Positions 55,343 through 64,000 of a stretch of 64,000 nt of DNA are shown piece after piece (the first letter of the stretch is position 1; each line of letters begins with the position of its first letter). The notes beneath the pieces were generated by a model. The model did not search any database, was not told the origin of the DNA, and saw nothing but the letters and a program-made list of their open reading frames with translations. Made by a program: the position numbers and the translations under genes. The DNA is from Burkholderiaceae bacterium (GTDB lineage Bacteria; Pseudomonadota; Gammaproteobacteria; Burkholderiales; Burkholderiaceae_F): NCBI GenBank assembly GCA_022843955.1, contig JALHMQ010000012.1, forward strand, positions 1 to 64,000, written 5' to 3'.

Positions 55343-56038
55343 CTACTCGTCCGTCACCAGCACGATGTGGACCCGGAACGGGCCATGGGCGCCGAGCACG
55401 ATGGTCTGCTCGATGTCGCCGGTGCGCGACGGGCCGCTCACCATATTGACCGCGCGCGGCATCATGTTCTGCGCACCGCCTCGCTCGGCACGCATCAGCG
55501 CGAACGCGTCTTCCATCGTGGCAACGATGCGCGACGCCGGCACCAGCGCGATATGGGTGGCCGGCAGCAGGTGGGTCGAGGCGGGCGTGGCCTCGCTCGA
55601 CAGCAGCACCACGGTGCCGGTCTCCGCCAGTGCGCAGAAGCACCCGGTGATGCCGACCGGATCGGCGCCGGCGGACTCGTCGCGCCGCGGTGGCCGCGCC
55701 TGCACTTGCACGCCGGCGGCCGCCCAGTCCAGATGCGTCAGCGTGGACCAGATCACCGCCTGCGTGCCGAGCTGGTTCTTCTCCAGGTAGCGGGCGATGG
55801 CGGCGGGCGCCTCGGTGCTGCGACCCACCTCCTCCACCGTGCTCGCCATGCGCTCGCTCATCGCGGTGAAGCGCAACTTGAGGTCGCCGGCGATCGCCGG
55901 CTGCGGACCAACCGGGTGGCGCGTGAGGTAGTTATCGACCTCGGCGCGCTCGGGGGCGGTGATCGCCGGGCCGCGTCGCTGGTTGGTGCGAATGCGGGCG
56001 AAGATGTTGGCGCGCGCCTTGGAGGTGTCCATGGTCAT
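55343..56038 (-). CDS. lutC: LUD-domain protein, LutC/YkgG family
   Basis: A 231-residue LutC-like protein (WSTLTHLDWAAAGVQVQ, GITGCFCALAETGTVVLLSS, TGDIEQTIVLGAHGPFRVHIVL). In other bacteria LutC acts with the Fe-S proteins LutA and LutB in L-lactate oxidation; no lutA or lutB lies in this window. ATG 56038 follows 13 bp after the aminotransferase stop, so the two form an operon. A second ATG two codons later is possible. Confidence 0.9.
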   Translation of the reverse strand: MTMDTSKARANIFARIRTNQRRGPAITAPERAEVDNYLTRHPVGPQPAIAGDLKLRFTAMSERMASTVEEVGRSTEAPAAIARYLEKNQLGTQAVIWSTLTHLDWAAAGVQVQARPPRRDESAGADPVGITGCFCALAETGTVVLLSSEATPASTHLLPATHIALVPASRIVATMEDAFALMRAERGGAQNMMPRAVNMVSGPSRTGDIEQTIVLGAHGPFRVHIVLVTDE

Positions 56039-56051
56039 GATGTCCGGTCGG

Positions 56052-57281
56052 CTAGGTCTGCGGCTTGCGGGAGTTGCGCTTGATGAAGTCGGCAATGCGT
56101 CCGACGCCCGCTTCGATCGCGGTTTCGCTGGCTGCGTAGGAGAAGCGGATGTGCTGGCCATCGCCTTGCACGCGTGGGCCGAAGTGGATGTCGGCGAGAA
56201 CCGCCACGCCCGCCTCGTGCAGCAGCCGCCGGCGCAGCTCTTCGGAGTCGGCGGCGCCGATGCGCGCACACGCCTCGGTGACATTCGGCCACGCATAGAA
56301 CGCGCCGCCCGGCGCGGCGCACCGGAAGCCCGGCACCGCGTTGAGCAGGCGCACGATCAGATCGCGGCGGCTGCGAAAGCGCTCGCGCATCGCATCGGCC
56401 TCGTCCTGCGGGCCGTTGAGCGCCTGCACCGCCGCCCATTGGCTGATCTGCGTAGCGCAGCTTTCGGTGTTGGTGATCCAGCGCGTGAAAACGGGCGCCA
56501 ATGCCTTGTTCGCGGTGAAGCCGATGCGCCAGCCGGTCATCGCGTAGGTCTTGGACGCCCCGTCCGAGATGATGGTGCGCTCACGCATGCCGGGCAGCGC
56601 GGCAATCGAGGTGAACTCGCCGCTGCTGTTCTCGTCCCGATAGACGAGCTTGCTGTAGATCTCATCGGCATAGACCCACACCTGCTCGTGACGGCGCAGC
56701 ACCTCGGCGATCGCCTGCAGGTCCTGGCCGGTCAGCAGGCCGCCGGTCGGGTTGTGCGGCGTGTTCAGGATCAGCAGCCTGGTCTTCGGCGTGATGCGCG
56801 AAGCCAGCTCATCCGGGTCGAGCGCAAACTTGCGCGACTCGCGCAGCGGCAGGCCGACCGGCACTGCGCCATTGGCCAGGCACTGCGACTCATAGATCGG
56901 GAATCCCGGCACCGGGAAAATCACTTCGTCGCCGGCGCCATAGTCGGTGACGCTGGCGATCGCGTAGGCGATAAAAGGCTTTGCTCCGGCACCGACGACC
57001 ACCTCGTCGGGCGCGATGTCGATGCCGCGCAGCTTGCTCATCGACGCCGCGGCGGCCGCTCGCAATTCGTCGATGCCCGCGGACGGCGTGTAGCCGTGCT
57101 TGCCGCCGCGGATCGCCGCGACCGCGGCGTCCTGAATATGCGTCGGCGTGGGGAAGTCCGGCTGGCCGATGCAGAACGAGATCACGTCCTTGCCGGACCG
57201 GATCAGCGCGTTGACCTCGGCCAGGACGACGAAGGCGTTCTCGGTGCCGAGGCTGGCGGCGCGCTTGGACAGAGCAGGCAT
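56052..57281 (-). CDS. PLP-dependent aminotransferase (class I/II)
   Basis: A 409-residue fold-type I aminotransferase. The N-terminal substrate motif is FCIGQPDFPTPTHI. The cofactor residues are in NTPHNPTGG, YADEIYSKLVY and the Schiff-base lysine in SDGASKTYAMTGWRIGF; the C-terminal arginine is in HIRFSYA. It is close to aspartate/aromatic or alanine aminotransferase groups; the specificity is not decided by sequence alone. A segment of this gene (56894-56934) resembles the mosaic remnant at about 58227-58267. Confidence 0.9.
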   Translation of the reverse strand: MPALSKRAASLGTENAFVVLAEVNALIRSGKDVISFCIGQPDFPTPTHIQDAAVAAIRGGKHGYTPSAGIDELRAAAAASMSKLRGIDIAPDEVVVGAGAKPFIAYAIASVTDYGAGDEVIFPVPGFPIYESQCLANGAVPVGLPLRESRKFALDPDELASRITPKTRLLILNTPHNPTGGLLTGQDLQAIAEVLRRHEQVWVYADEIYSKLVYRDENSSGEFTSIAALPGMRERTIISDGASKTYAMTGWRIGFTANKALAPVFTRWITNTESCATQISQWAAVQALNGPQDEADAMRERFRSRRDLIVRLLNAVPGFRCAAPGGAFYAWPNVTEACARIGAADSEELRRRLLHEAGVAVLADIHFGPRVQGDGQHIRFSYAASETAIEAGVGRIADFIKRNSRKPQT

Positions 57282-57361
57282 TCGGGCTCGCGATCAGCGT
57301 CAGTGGTCGGTGATTCTAGCCGCCGACCACCCACTGCCGCGAGGATTGCCGCCGTCGATGC

Positions 57362-57925
57362 TCAGTCGTGGCGGTGATGGTGGTGACCACCGCCGCGCCG
57401 GCCCTGGCCGCCGATCTGTCCACGGATCTCGCCGGCGGGAACAGCCGTGGTGTGGACGTTGACATAGGTGACGCCGGCGCGCAGCGCCGCCACCAGTTCA
57501 TCGAACTCGCCGGCGGCGATCAACTGCCCGGCCGGCCCGATCACGCTGCTGGCCATCAGCATGCCGTTGACGTTGCCGCCAGCGGCCGGGCAGGTCGGCA
57601 CGCTTGCGGCAACCGCGGCCGGCGCCGGATTGGTCGCGCTCTGGCACAGCCAGACGCTGATCCCGCCGTTGACGCCGGACTGGCCGACATGGATGTGCGA
57701 CATCACCACCGTGCCCTGCAATCCGCTGTACTCCAGTTCGTAGTAGATGGTGCCGGCGTCCTTGTCGATCCTGGCCTTGAACTCGCCGCTGCCGGGGCTG
57801 GAGACGGCTGGTACCTCCTGGTAGCCCTCGAGCTTCGTGCGTACCGTCTGCCCGAGTGCGCTGCCGGCCGCAAAGGCCAGTGCGAGTGCCGCTGCAAGCG
57901 TGGTGGCGATTTTTTTGTGCTGCAT
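57362..57925 (-). CDS. Secreted CHRD-domain protein
   Basis: A 187-residue protein with a signal peptide (MQHKKIATTLAAALALAFAAGSALG/Q). The CHRD domain follows (LEGYQEVPAVSSPGSGEFKARI, GTVVMSHIHVGQSGVNGGISVWLC, YVNVHTTAVPAGEIRGQI) and the protein ends in a Gly/His-rich metal-binding-like tail HHHHRHD. CHRD domains were named from chordin; the bacterial role is unknown, probably periplasmic. ATG 57925 follows CCGGAGG, which fixes the start; the open frame upstream covers the pncB-like remnant. Confidence 0.88.
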   Translation of the reverse strand: MQHKKIATTLAAALALAFAAGSALGQTVRTKLEGYQEVPAVSSPGSGEFKARIDKDAGTIYYELEYSGLQGTVVMSHIHVGQSGVNGGISVWLCQSATNPAPAAVAASVPTCPAAGGNVNGMLMASSVIGPAGQLIAAGEFDELVAALRAGVTYVNVHTTAVPAGEIRGQIGGQGRRGGGHHHHRHD

Positions 57926-58140
57926 GGTTGACCTCCGGATGCGTGGACTGATGAAGGGGGGCTCGGTCTGAAAGGTGACGGCCGCGTGTCCACGCATTCC
58001 ACGGCGATCCGGGGAGCCGACTTCAGCCCGACCGTAGCCGGTGCGCGCGTCGCCACCAAGGTGGCAAACGGTCGCACGCGGATAGTTGGTAGGCCGCCTC
58101 GCGGGAAACAGCCCTCGCGCGCCACGTATTCCGCGGCAGC

Positions 58141-58300
58141 TGCGGATTTCGAACACGTGACGCAGATACGCGAGCAAGCCTCGTCCTCGCACAGGTTCTT
58201 TTCCAGCGAGTCAGACAGCTTTGCGAAGATCCGTAAGCCGGGCACCGGGAAGTTCACCTCGTCAGCGTACCGGCGGGCAGTGACCCGACACGCTTGCTTC
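58141..58300 (-). pseudogene. Mosaic remnant: aminotransferase segment joined to pncB 3' end
   Basis: 58143-58225 aligns with the last codons of pncB (58400-58483) at roughly 80 percent identity with one deleted base. Minus-strand frames read YLRHVFEIRS and, after the frameshift, AKLSDSLEKNLCEDEA, matching pnc[11 protein letters not shown] and [16 protein letters not shown]. Directly next to it, 58227-58267 matches 56894-56934 of the aminotransferase gene at 32 of 41 positions, reading DEVNFPVPGLRIF against DEVIFPVPGFPIY. The two pieces are joined in one frame. No start, no stop of pncB and a frameshift show that it is not functional. Confidence 0.65.
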
Positions 58301-58394
58301 GCAAGGTCAGGCGAAAGCAAGGCGCTCGAGGCGCTGTGCCGATCACCGCAGGAATCGTCGACGCGGTTGACAACACCACCGCGCGGGCGCCGGT

Positions 58395-59579
58395 TCAGTG
58401 CCGGATCTCGAACACCTGCCGCAGGTAGGCGAGATAGGCCTCGTCCTCGCACATGTTCTTCTCGGGCGAGTCGGACAGCTTGGCCACCGGCTGGCCGTTG
58501 CAGCGGACCATCTTGATGACGATCTGCAGCGGCGTGTAGCCGAGGTCGTTGGTGAGGTTGGTGCCGACGCCGAACGCGGTGCGGGTGCGGTCGCGAAAGC
58601 GCAGGTACAGCTCGACCACGCGCGGAAAGGTGAGCGCGTCGGAGAACACCAGCGTCTTGGTCTTTGGATCGACGCGGTTGCGTTCGTAGTGTTCGATCAT
58701 CCGCTCGCCCCAGGAGGTGGGGTCGCCGGAGTCATGACGTGCGCCGTCGAACAGCTTGCAGAAGTACATGTCGAAGTCGCGCAAGAACGCATCCATGCCG
58801 TAGACGTCGGACAGCGCGATGCCGAGGTCCCCGCGGTACTCCTTGGCCCACATCTCGAAGCCGAAGGTCTGCGAGTCGCGCAGCCGCGGCCCGAGCGCCT
58901 GGCAGGCCTGCAGGTACTCGTGCGCCATGGTGCCGAGCGGAATCAGGCCGTGCTTCATCGCGTAGTAGACGTTGCTGGTGCCGGCCAGATGGTCGCCAAA
59001 GGCTTCCTTCAGCGTCATCAGCACCTCGTCGTGCCACAGCCGGGCGAACCGGCGCCGGGTGCCGTAGTCGGCGATCTTCGGCCCTTCGCCGTCGGCCAGC
59101 CGCGGATCGGTGGTGATCTGCGCGATTTTGGCGCGCAGCCGGCTACGCCCCTCGGCATAGTCGGGCGCGCGCTGGGTGGCGCGGAAATACACCTCGTTGA
59201 CGATCGCCAGCACCGGGATCTCGAACAGGATGGTGTGCAGCCACGGGCCCTTGATGACGATCTCGATCTCGCCGTTGTTTCTCGGCGACTTCTTCACCGT
59301 GATGTACTTGGTGTTCAGCTGGAACAGGCCGAGGAAGTCGACGAAATCGCTCTTGATGAAGCGCAGGCCGCGCAGGTAGTCGAGCTCACTGTCCTTGAAG
59401 CGCAGCGTGCACAGCCAGGCGATCTGCTCGCGCACCTCGTCGACATACGGGGTCAAATCGACGTTCGGATTGCGGCACTTGAAGCGGTACTCCACCTGCG
59501 CGCCCGGGAAGTGATGCAGCACCACCTGCATCATCGTGAACTTGTACAGGTCGGTGTCGAGCAGGCTGGTGATGATCAT
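58395..59579 (-). CDS. pncB: Nicotinate phosphoribosyltransferase
   Basis: A 394-residue NAPRTase of the NAD salvage pathway. It starts [18 protein letters not shown]. It includes [22 protein letters not shown] with the region of the phosphorylated histidine, [30 protein letters not shown] and [11 protein letters not shown]. The C-terminus [15 protein letters not shown] is the family ending that has been partly duplicated downstream. It lies 71 bp after livF in the same direction. Confidence 0.95.
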   Translation of the reverse strand: MIITSLLDTDLYKFTMMQVVLHHFPGAQVEYRFKCRNPNVDLTPYVDEVREQIAWLCTLRFKDSELDYLRGLRFIKSDFVDFLGLFQLNTKYITVKKSPRNNGEIEIVIKGPWLHTILFEIPVLAIVNEVYFRATQRAPDYAEGRSRLRAKIAQITTDPRLADGEGPKIADYGTRRRFARLWHDEVLMTLKEAFGDHLAGTSNVYYAMKHGLIPLGTMAHEYLQACQALGPRLRDSQTFGFEMWAKEYRGDLGIALSDVYGMDAFLRDFDMYFCKLFDGARHDSGDPTSWGERMIEHYERNRVDPKTKTLVFSDALTFPRVVELYLRFRDRTRTAFGVGTNLTNDLGYTPLQIVIKMVRCNGQPVAKLSDSPEKNMCEDEAYLAYLRQVFEIRH

Positions 59580-59650
59580 GCGCGGGTGGCGATCGCGGGG
59601 CGGGGTCGATGCCGGATGCTACCGACTGCCGGCGCGGCGCGCCCGCATCT

Positions 59651-60343
59651 CTATAGGCCGAGCACGGCGCGGATCGCCGGCGTGGGCTGCAGCAACTCGA
59701 TCGGGCGCGCGGCATCGACGATCTGTCCGCGCTCGATCAGCAGCGCGCGGTCGGCGACCGCCGCCACAAAGCGCGCGTTCTGCTCTGACAGCAGCACCGA
59801 CATGCCCTGCGCCTTGAGTGCGAGCACGGCGTCTGCGAGCGCCTCGACGATGCGCGGCGCGATTCCTTCGCTCGGCTCATCGAGCAGCACCACGCGCGGC
59901 CCGGCCGCGAGCGTGCGCGCCACGGCCAGCATCTGCTGCTCGCCGCCGCTCATGTGAGCAGCACTGCGGTCGAGCATCTGCGCCAGGTTGGGGAACAGTT
60001 CCAGCAGGCCGGCAAGATCGAATGCTCGGCCCTGCGCACCGATCTGCAGGTTCTCGCGCACCGTGAGGTCGGTAAAGATGCGCCGGTCTTCCGGCACGTA
60101 ACCCAGACCAAGCCGCGCCCGGCGCCAACTTGGCAGCGACTCCAGCGGCACGCCATTGAGCTCGACCGCACCTCGCGCGCGCGCCAGCCCCATGATCGCC
60201 TTGAGAAGACTGGACTTGCCGGCGCCGTTGCGCCCGACCAGCGCCACCACCTCACCCGGTTCGACCGAGAACGAGACGTCGAACAGCGTCTGCGCCTTGC
60301 CATGCCAGGCGTCGAGGTGGCGCACGGCCAGCCGCGGGATCAC
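59651..60343 (-). CDS. livF: Branched-chain amino acid-type ABC transporter ATP-binding protein LivF
   Basis: A 230-residue ABC ATPase. Walker A is GRNGAGKSS, the signature HMSGGEQQMLAVART and Walker B RVVLLDEPSEGIAP. The LivF hallmark is the LGYVPEDRRIF block. It overlaps livG by 4 bp. Confidence 0.94.
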   Translation of the reverse strand: MIPRLAVRHLDAWHGKAQTLFDVSFSVEPGEVVALVGRNGAGKSSLLKAIMGLARARGAVELNGVPLESLPSWRRARLGLGYVPEDRRIFTDLTVRENLQIGAQGRAFDLAGLLELFPNLAQMLDRSAAHMSGGEQQMLAVARTLAAGPRVVLLDEPSEGIAPRIVEALADAVLALKAQGMSVLLSEQNARFVAAVADRALLIERGQIVDAARPIELLQPTPAIRAVLGL

Positions 60344-61104
60344 GCCTCCTCCTCGACGTCGCCGAAGTACGCCGCCTGCGCGGCCGGATCGCGCCGCACC
60401 GCATCGGGCGCGCCGTCGGCGATCAGCTTGCCGCGCGCCATCACCAGCACCCGCTGCGCGTAGCCGAACACCACTTCCATGCTGTGTTCGGTGAAGAGCA
60501 CGGTCAGCGGGCGCTCGGCGGCGCTCTCATGCACCAGATCGCGCACCAGGTCCATCAGCGCAAAGCGCTCGGCCGCCGCCATGCCGGCGGTGGGTTCGTC
60601 CATCAACAGCAGGCGCGGGCTGCCTGCCAGCGCGATCGCCAGCTCGAGTCGCTTGGTGTCGGGGTAGGGCAAGTCGGCGGCGGCGCGGTCGGCCATCGCC
60701 GCCAGCCCCACGCGCGCCAGCAGCGCGTCGGCGCGCTCGCCATGCAGGAGGCCCAATGGGGTCCAGGCATTGGCGATGCCACCGGCGTGTGCGGCCAGCG
60801 CCAGCTGCAGGTTCTCGCGCACCGTGAGCGTGCCCCAGGCCAGCGCGCTCTGGAACGTGCGGCCGATGCCGGCGCGTGCCAGCCGCGCCGGCGCCCAGCC
60901 GTCGATGCCGTGACCGTCGAACAAGACACGGCCACTGGAAGCGCGATGCTGCCCGGCCAGCACGCCGAACAACGTGCTCTTGCCGGCGCCGTTGGGGCCG
61001 ATCAACGCGGCGAACTCGCCCGGCGCCAATGCAAAGCTCACGCCGTCGACAGCTCGCACGCCGTCGAAGTGCTTGCGCACATCGGTGACGGCGAGCAGGC
61101 TCAT
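60340..61104 (-). CDS. livG: Branched-chain amino acid-type ABC transporter ATP-binding protein LivG
   Basis: A 254-residue ABC ATPase. Walker A is GPNGAGKSTLF, Walker B LLLMDEPTAGM, and the D-loop and H-switch LFTEHSMEVVF; IGRTFQ is typical of LivG. The signature region reads LPYPDTKRLELAIALA, without the usual LSGGQ, as is common in LivG proteins. ATG 61104 overlaps the permease stop. Confidence 0.93.
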   Translation of the reverse strand: MSLLAVTDVRKHFDGVRAVDGVSFALAPGEFAALIGPNGAGKSTLFGVLAGQHRASSGRVLFDGHGIDGWAPARLARAGIGRTFQSALAWGTLTVRENLQLALAAHAGGIANAWTPLGLLHGERADALLARVGLAAMADRAAADLPYPDTKRLELAIALAGSPRLLLMDEPTAGMAAAERFALMDLVRDLVHESAAERPLTVLFTEHSMEVVFGYAQRVLVMARGKLIADGAPDAVRRDPAAQAAYFGDVEEEA

Positions 61105-62951
61105 CGGGTCGCCGCCGGCCGTTCGAGCCGCGCGCGCAGGAAGCCGGCGATCCCCTGTGGGAACACCACCACCAGCAGCACGATCGCCACGCCGAGCACC
61201 AGGCGCCAGTGTTCGGTGCCGCGCGTCAGTTCCACCGCGAGCGCGTGATAAGCGGCGGCACCAAGCAGGGGCCCGACCAGGGTCTGCAGTCCGCCGAGCA
61301 GCACCATCACCAGCGCGTCGAGCGACTGCGCGATCGACAGGCTGTTGGGGAACACCGAACCCTTTTGATAGGCGTTGAGCACGCCCGCCAGGCCCGCAAG
61401 CAGGCCGCCGGCGGCGAACGCTGCCCACTGCACGCGCTGCGCATCGATGCCGCTGGCTTCGGCGCGGGCGCGGGCGTCACGCACCGCGCGCAATGCCACG
61501 CCGAACGGCGCATAGGCCGCACGCCGCAGCAGCAACAGCGCCGCCACCGCCAGCGCCAGTGTCAGGAGGAAATAGGCGTTGCGCTCGGTGAGCCAGGGCG
61601 GCAGCCCGTTCCACAGGCCGAGGATGCCGTTGTCGCCGCCGGTCACGTCGATCCACTGGGTGGCGCCGGACCACAGGATCTGCGCGAAGGCGAGCGTGAG
61701 CATCGCCGCGTACACCCCCTGCGCGCGCAGCACGAACCAGCCGCACAGCAACGCCACCGCGCCTGCAGCCAGCGGCCCGGCAATCAGCCCGGCGAAAAAC
61801 GGCGCCTGCGCGTACTTGGCCAGCAGCGCGGCGGCATAGGCGCCGGCCCCGAAGAACGCTGCGTGGCCGAACGAGGTGATGCCGCCCAACCCCATGAAGA
61901 AGTGCAGGCTCGCCGCAAACACGGCGAGGATCGCGATGTCGGTCAGCACCACCAGCAGGTAGTCGCCCGCCCACAGCGGTGCACTGGCGGCAGCGGCCAA
62001 CATGGCCGCCGCCACGAGCTTGAGCCGACGATCGGCAGCGATGAACGGCGCATGAAGTTCGCCACCGCCGCGGGCGATCACCTGCGCGCGGCCGAGCAAA
62101 CCGTAGGGCCGGATCACCAGCACCACCGCCATCGCCAGAAACGCCAGCACCAACGTCGACTGCGGCAGCAACCAGATGCCAAAGGCGTGCAGCAAACCGA
62201 TCAGGATCGACGCCAGCAGCGCGCCGCCAATCGACCCGAGGCCGCCCACCACCACCACCACGAACGCCTCGACGATCACCGCCAGATCCATCTGCAGCGT
62301 GACCGACTCGCGCGGAATCTGCAGCGCCCCGCCCAGCCCGGCGAGGAACGCGCCGAGCGCGAACACCGTAGTGAACAGGCGGCGGCGATCGACACCGAGC
62401 GCCTCGGCCATCTCGCCGTCCTGCGTGGCAGCACGCACATTGATGCCCCATTGCGTGCGATGGAACAGCAGCCAGAGCAGCACGAAGACGACCGGTCCGG
62501 CGGCGAGCAGGAACAGCGCGTACTGCGGCACGAGCGCACCGGCGATCTCGACCGCGCCCGACAGCCCCGGTGCGCGCGGCGCGAACAGGTCTTCCGGTCC
62601 CCACAGCCAGAGCACGAGGTCCTGCACGATCAGCACGATGCCGAAGGTGCCGAGCAACTGAAAGATCTCGGGCGCGGCATAGATGCGCCGCAGGATCAGC
62701 ACTTCGATCGCCACGCCGATGATGGCCACCACCACCCCGGCCAGCAGCAGGCCGCCGAAGAAGCCGACAGGCGTGCGCGGCAGCTCGGCGGTGATCGTGT
62801 AGGCGAGGTAGGCGCCCAGCATGTACAGCGAGCCGTGCGCGAAATTCACCACGCGCGTGACGCCGAAGATGATGGTCAGGCCGGCCGCGACCAGGAACAG
62901 CGTCGATGCATAGGCCAGGCCAGTCAGCAGCTGGGGCAGGAACAGGTCCAA
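61101..62951 (-). CDS. Fused LivH-LivM permease of branched-chain amino acid-type ABC transporter
   Basis: A protein of 616 residues. Residues of about 1-290 are LivH (GLTIIFGVTRVVNFAHGSLYML, GGLGSIGGALLASI). Residues of about 310-610 are LivM (GLGGITSFGHAAFFGAGAYAAALL, TGGDNGI, RAVRDARARAEASG). Normally these are two proteins; here the two permeases are one chain joined by a short linker. Transported substrates of such systems include branched-chain amino acids, urea and aromatic acids. It overlaps livG by 4 bp. Confidence 0.93.
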   Translation of the reverse strand: MDLFLPQLLTGLAYASTLFLVAAGLTIIFGVTRVVNFAHGSLYMLGAYLAYTITAELPRTPVGFFGGLLLAGVVVAIIGVAIEVLILRRIYAAPEIFQLLGTFGIVLIVQDLVLWLWGPEDLFAPRAPGLSGAVEIAGALVPQYALFLLAAGPVVFVLLWLLFHRTQWGINVRAATQDGEMAEALGVDRRRLFTTVFALGAFLAGLGGALQIPRESVTLQMDLAVIVEAFVVVVVGGLGSIGGALLASILIGLLHAFGIWLLPQSTLVLAFLAMAVVLVIRPYGLLGRAQVIARGGGELHAPFIAADRRLKLVAAAMLAAAASAPLWAGDYLLVVLTDIAILAVFAASLHFFMGLGGITSFGHAAFFGAGAYAAALLAKYAQAPFFAGLIAGPLAAGAVALLCGWFVLRAQGVYAAMLTLAFAQILWSGATQWIDVTGGDNGILGLWNGLPPWLTERNAYFLLTLALAVAALLLLRRAAYAPFGVALRAVRDARARAEASGIDAQRVQWAAFAAGGLLAGLAGVLNAYQKGSVFPNSLSIAQSLDALVMVLLGGLQTLVGPLLGAAAYHALAVELTRGTEHWRLVLGVAIVLLVVVFPQGIAGFLRARLERPAATR

Positions 62952-63088
62952 GGGGGCCGGGGTGGTCGCGCGTGGGTCGTCGGGCGCGCAAGCCTACTGC
63001 AAGCGCGACGCTCGCAATCGCTCGCGCATGCGGTCAATTCCACGTGACACGCCGATACCGCAACGGGCGGTGGCCGGCGCGGATGCAA

Positions 63089-64000
63089 CTAGGTCGATGC
63101 TGCCGGCGGACGGCGCTTCTTCACCTCGGCATCGGTCGGCAGGAACTTGGCACCGTCCGCGTAACGCCACTCGACCATCGTGCCCTTGCCCGCGCGCACC
63201 GCCAGCTTGCCCACATAGGCGCCCATGGTGGACTGGTGATCGAGCGCGCGGAAGGTCACCGGGCCGAACGGCGAGGTGAAATTGAGGCCGCGCAGCGCAC
63301 CGATGAGCTTGCCGGTGTCGGTCGATCGGGCGCGCGTGATCGCCGCCGCGATCGCCTGGATCATCGCGTAGCCGACCACCGAGCCTAAGCGCGGATAGTC
63401 GTTGAACCGACGGTAATAGGCGTTGAAGAAGCGCGCATGCTCGGGGGTGGCGATCTGATCCCACGGATAGCCGGTGACGGTCCAGTTATCCGGGGTTTCG
63501 TCGCGCAGCACGTCCAGATACTCCGGTTCGCCCGAGAGCAGGCTCACCACCGGCAAGCGCGGGAACAATCCGCGCAGGTTGCCTTCGCGCACCAGACGCG
63601 CCAGGTCGGCCCCAAAGGTGACGTTGAAGATGGCCTCCGGCCGCGCCGCCAATACTGCCTGCAGCGTGCTGCCCGCCTCGAGCTTGTTGAGCGCGGGCCA
63701 CTGTTCGGCGACGAACTGCACATCGGGCCGGCGCGCCGCCAGCAGCGCCTTGAAGCTCGCCACCGCGCTCTGGCCGTACTCGTAGTTCGGCGCGATCGTG
63801 ACCCAGCGCTTGGCCGGCAGCTTGGCCGCCTCGTCGACCAGCATGGCGCTCTGCATGTAGGTGCTGGCGCGCAGGCGGAAGGTGTAGCGGTTGCCTTTCT
63901 CCCACACCAAGGCGTCAGTCAGCGGTTCGCTGGCGAGGAACAGCGTGCGGTTGCGCAGCGCGAAATCGGCCACGGCAAGGCCGACGTTCGACAGGAACGT
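63089..64000 (-). CDS. Periplasmic substrate-binding protein of the Liv-type ABC transporter (5' end outside window)
   Basis: At least 303 residues of a type I periplasmic binding protein are present; the N-terminus with the signal peptide is beyond the right edge and the frame stays open to 64000. Family features are WVTIAPNYEYGQSAVASFK, IFNVTFGADLARLVREG, GYPWDQI and the C-terminal FGPVTFRALDHQSTMGAYVG. It is closest to amino-acid/amide-type binding proteins. It is the first gene of the transporter operon, 137 bp before the permease. Confidence 0.9.
   Translation of the reverse strand, partial: TFLSNVGLAVADFALRNRTLFLASEPLTDALVWEKGNRYTFRLRASTYMQSAMLVDEAAKLPAKRWVTIAPNYEYGQSAVASFKALLAARRPDVQFVAEQWPALNKLEAGSTLQAVLAARPEAIFNVTFGADLARLVREGNLRGLFPRLPVVSLLSGEPEYLDVLRDETPDNWTVTGYPWDQIATPEHARFFNAYYRRFNDYPRLGSVVGYAMIQAIAAAITRARSTDTGKLIGALRGLNFTSPFGPVTFRALDHQSTMGAYVGKLAVRAGKGTMVEWRYADGAKFLPTDAEVKKRRPPAAST

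Overview
The window is about 64 kb of high-GC bacterial chromosome, most likely from a betaproteobacterium of the Burkholderiales type. The evidence is a tmRNA whose tag reads ANDERFALAA, the order ompA-like / ubiG / gph / ssrA, a polyhydroxyalkanoate-system protein, and the overall gene content. No insertion sequence, prophage, CRISPR array, rRNA or ordinary tRNA was seen. The only structural RNA recognised is tmRNA.

Layout. 0-3.5 kb: two tandem OmpA-domain proteins with polyproline linkers (the first cut by the window edge), ubiG, gph and tmRNA. 3.6-7.7 kb: a response regulator with a degenerate Hpt domain, overlapping a soluble five-PAS hybrid histidine kinase. 7.8-18.3 kb: a redox cluster with a decayed 2-oxoacid:ferredoxin oxidoreductase gamma remnant, a single-chain NfnAB-like transhydrogenase, a rubrerythrin, pyruvate:ferredoxin oxidoreductase (nifJ), a DHOD-like flavoprotein, a ferredoxin, a second remnant (a broken ferredoxin domain) and malic enzyme. 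18.4-26.3 kb: nqrABCDEF, a CBS protein, apbE and nqrM. 26.4-29.2 kb: a TRAP C4-dicarboxylate transporter on the minus strand. 29.5-46.6 kb: ordinary metabolic and transport genes (pepN, fbp, SDRs, PQQ sugar dehydrogenase plus cytochrome c, an MFS and an EamA transporter, gdx, slyD, an L16 hydroxylase-like gene, a YkgJ protein). 46.2-53.7 kb: a complete Mrp Na+/H+ antiporter operon with a fused A/B subunit, ending in a hydroxyacid dehydrogenase and a PHA-system gene. 53.9-64 kb: a Ca2+/Na+ exchanger, lutC, an aminotransferase, a CHRD protein, pncB and a branched-chain amino acid ABC transporter that runs off the window.

The most interesting part is 7.8-29.3 kb. Two near-perfect FNR/Anr-type sites (TTGAC-N4-ATCAA) lie 109-111 bp before the first start codon of the PFOR cluster and of the nqr operon, each with a -10-like hexamer at class II spacing. 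A weaker third site precedes the TRAP transporter. My inference is an oxygen-controlled module. The TRAP system imports C4-dicarboxylate with Na+, malic enzyme yields pyruvate, PFOR makes acetyl-CoA and reduced ferredoxin, the Nfn-like fusion links ferredoxin to NAD(P)H, and Nqr turns NADH oxidation into the Na+ gradient that TRAP and Mrp use.

The window also holds several decayed or rearranged fragments: the two redox-gene remnants flanking the PFOR cluster, a pentapeptide-repeat gene split into opposite orientations near 34.1 kb, and a mosaic remnant near 58.2 kb joining a piece of the aminotransferase gene to the 3' end of pncB.
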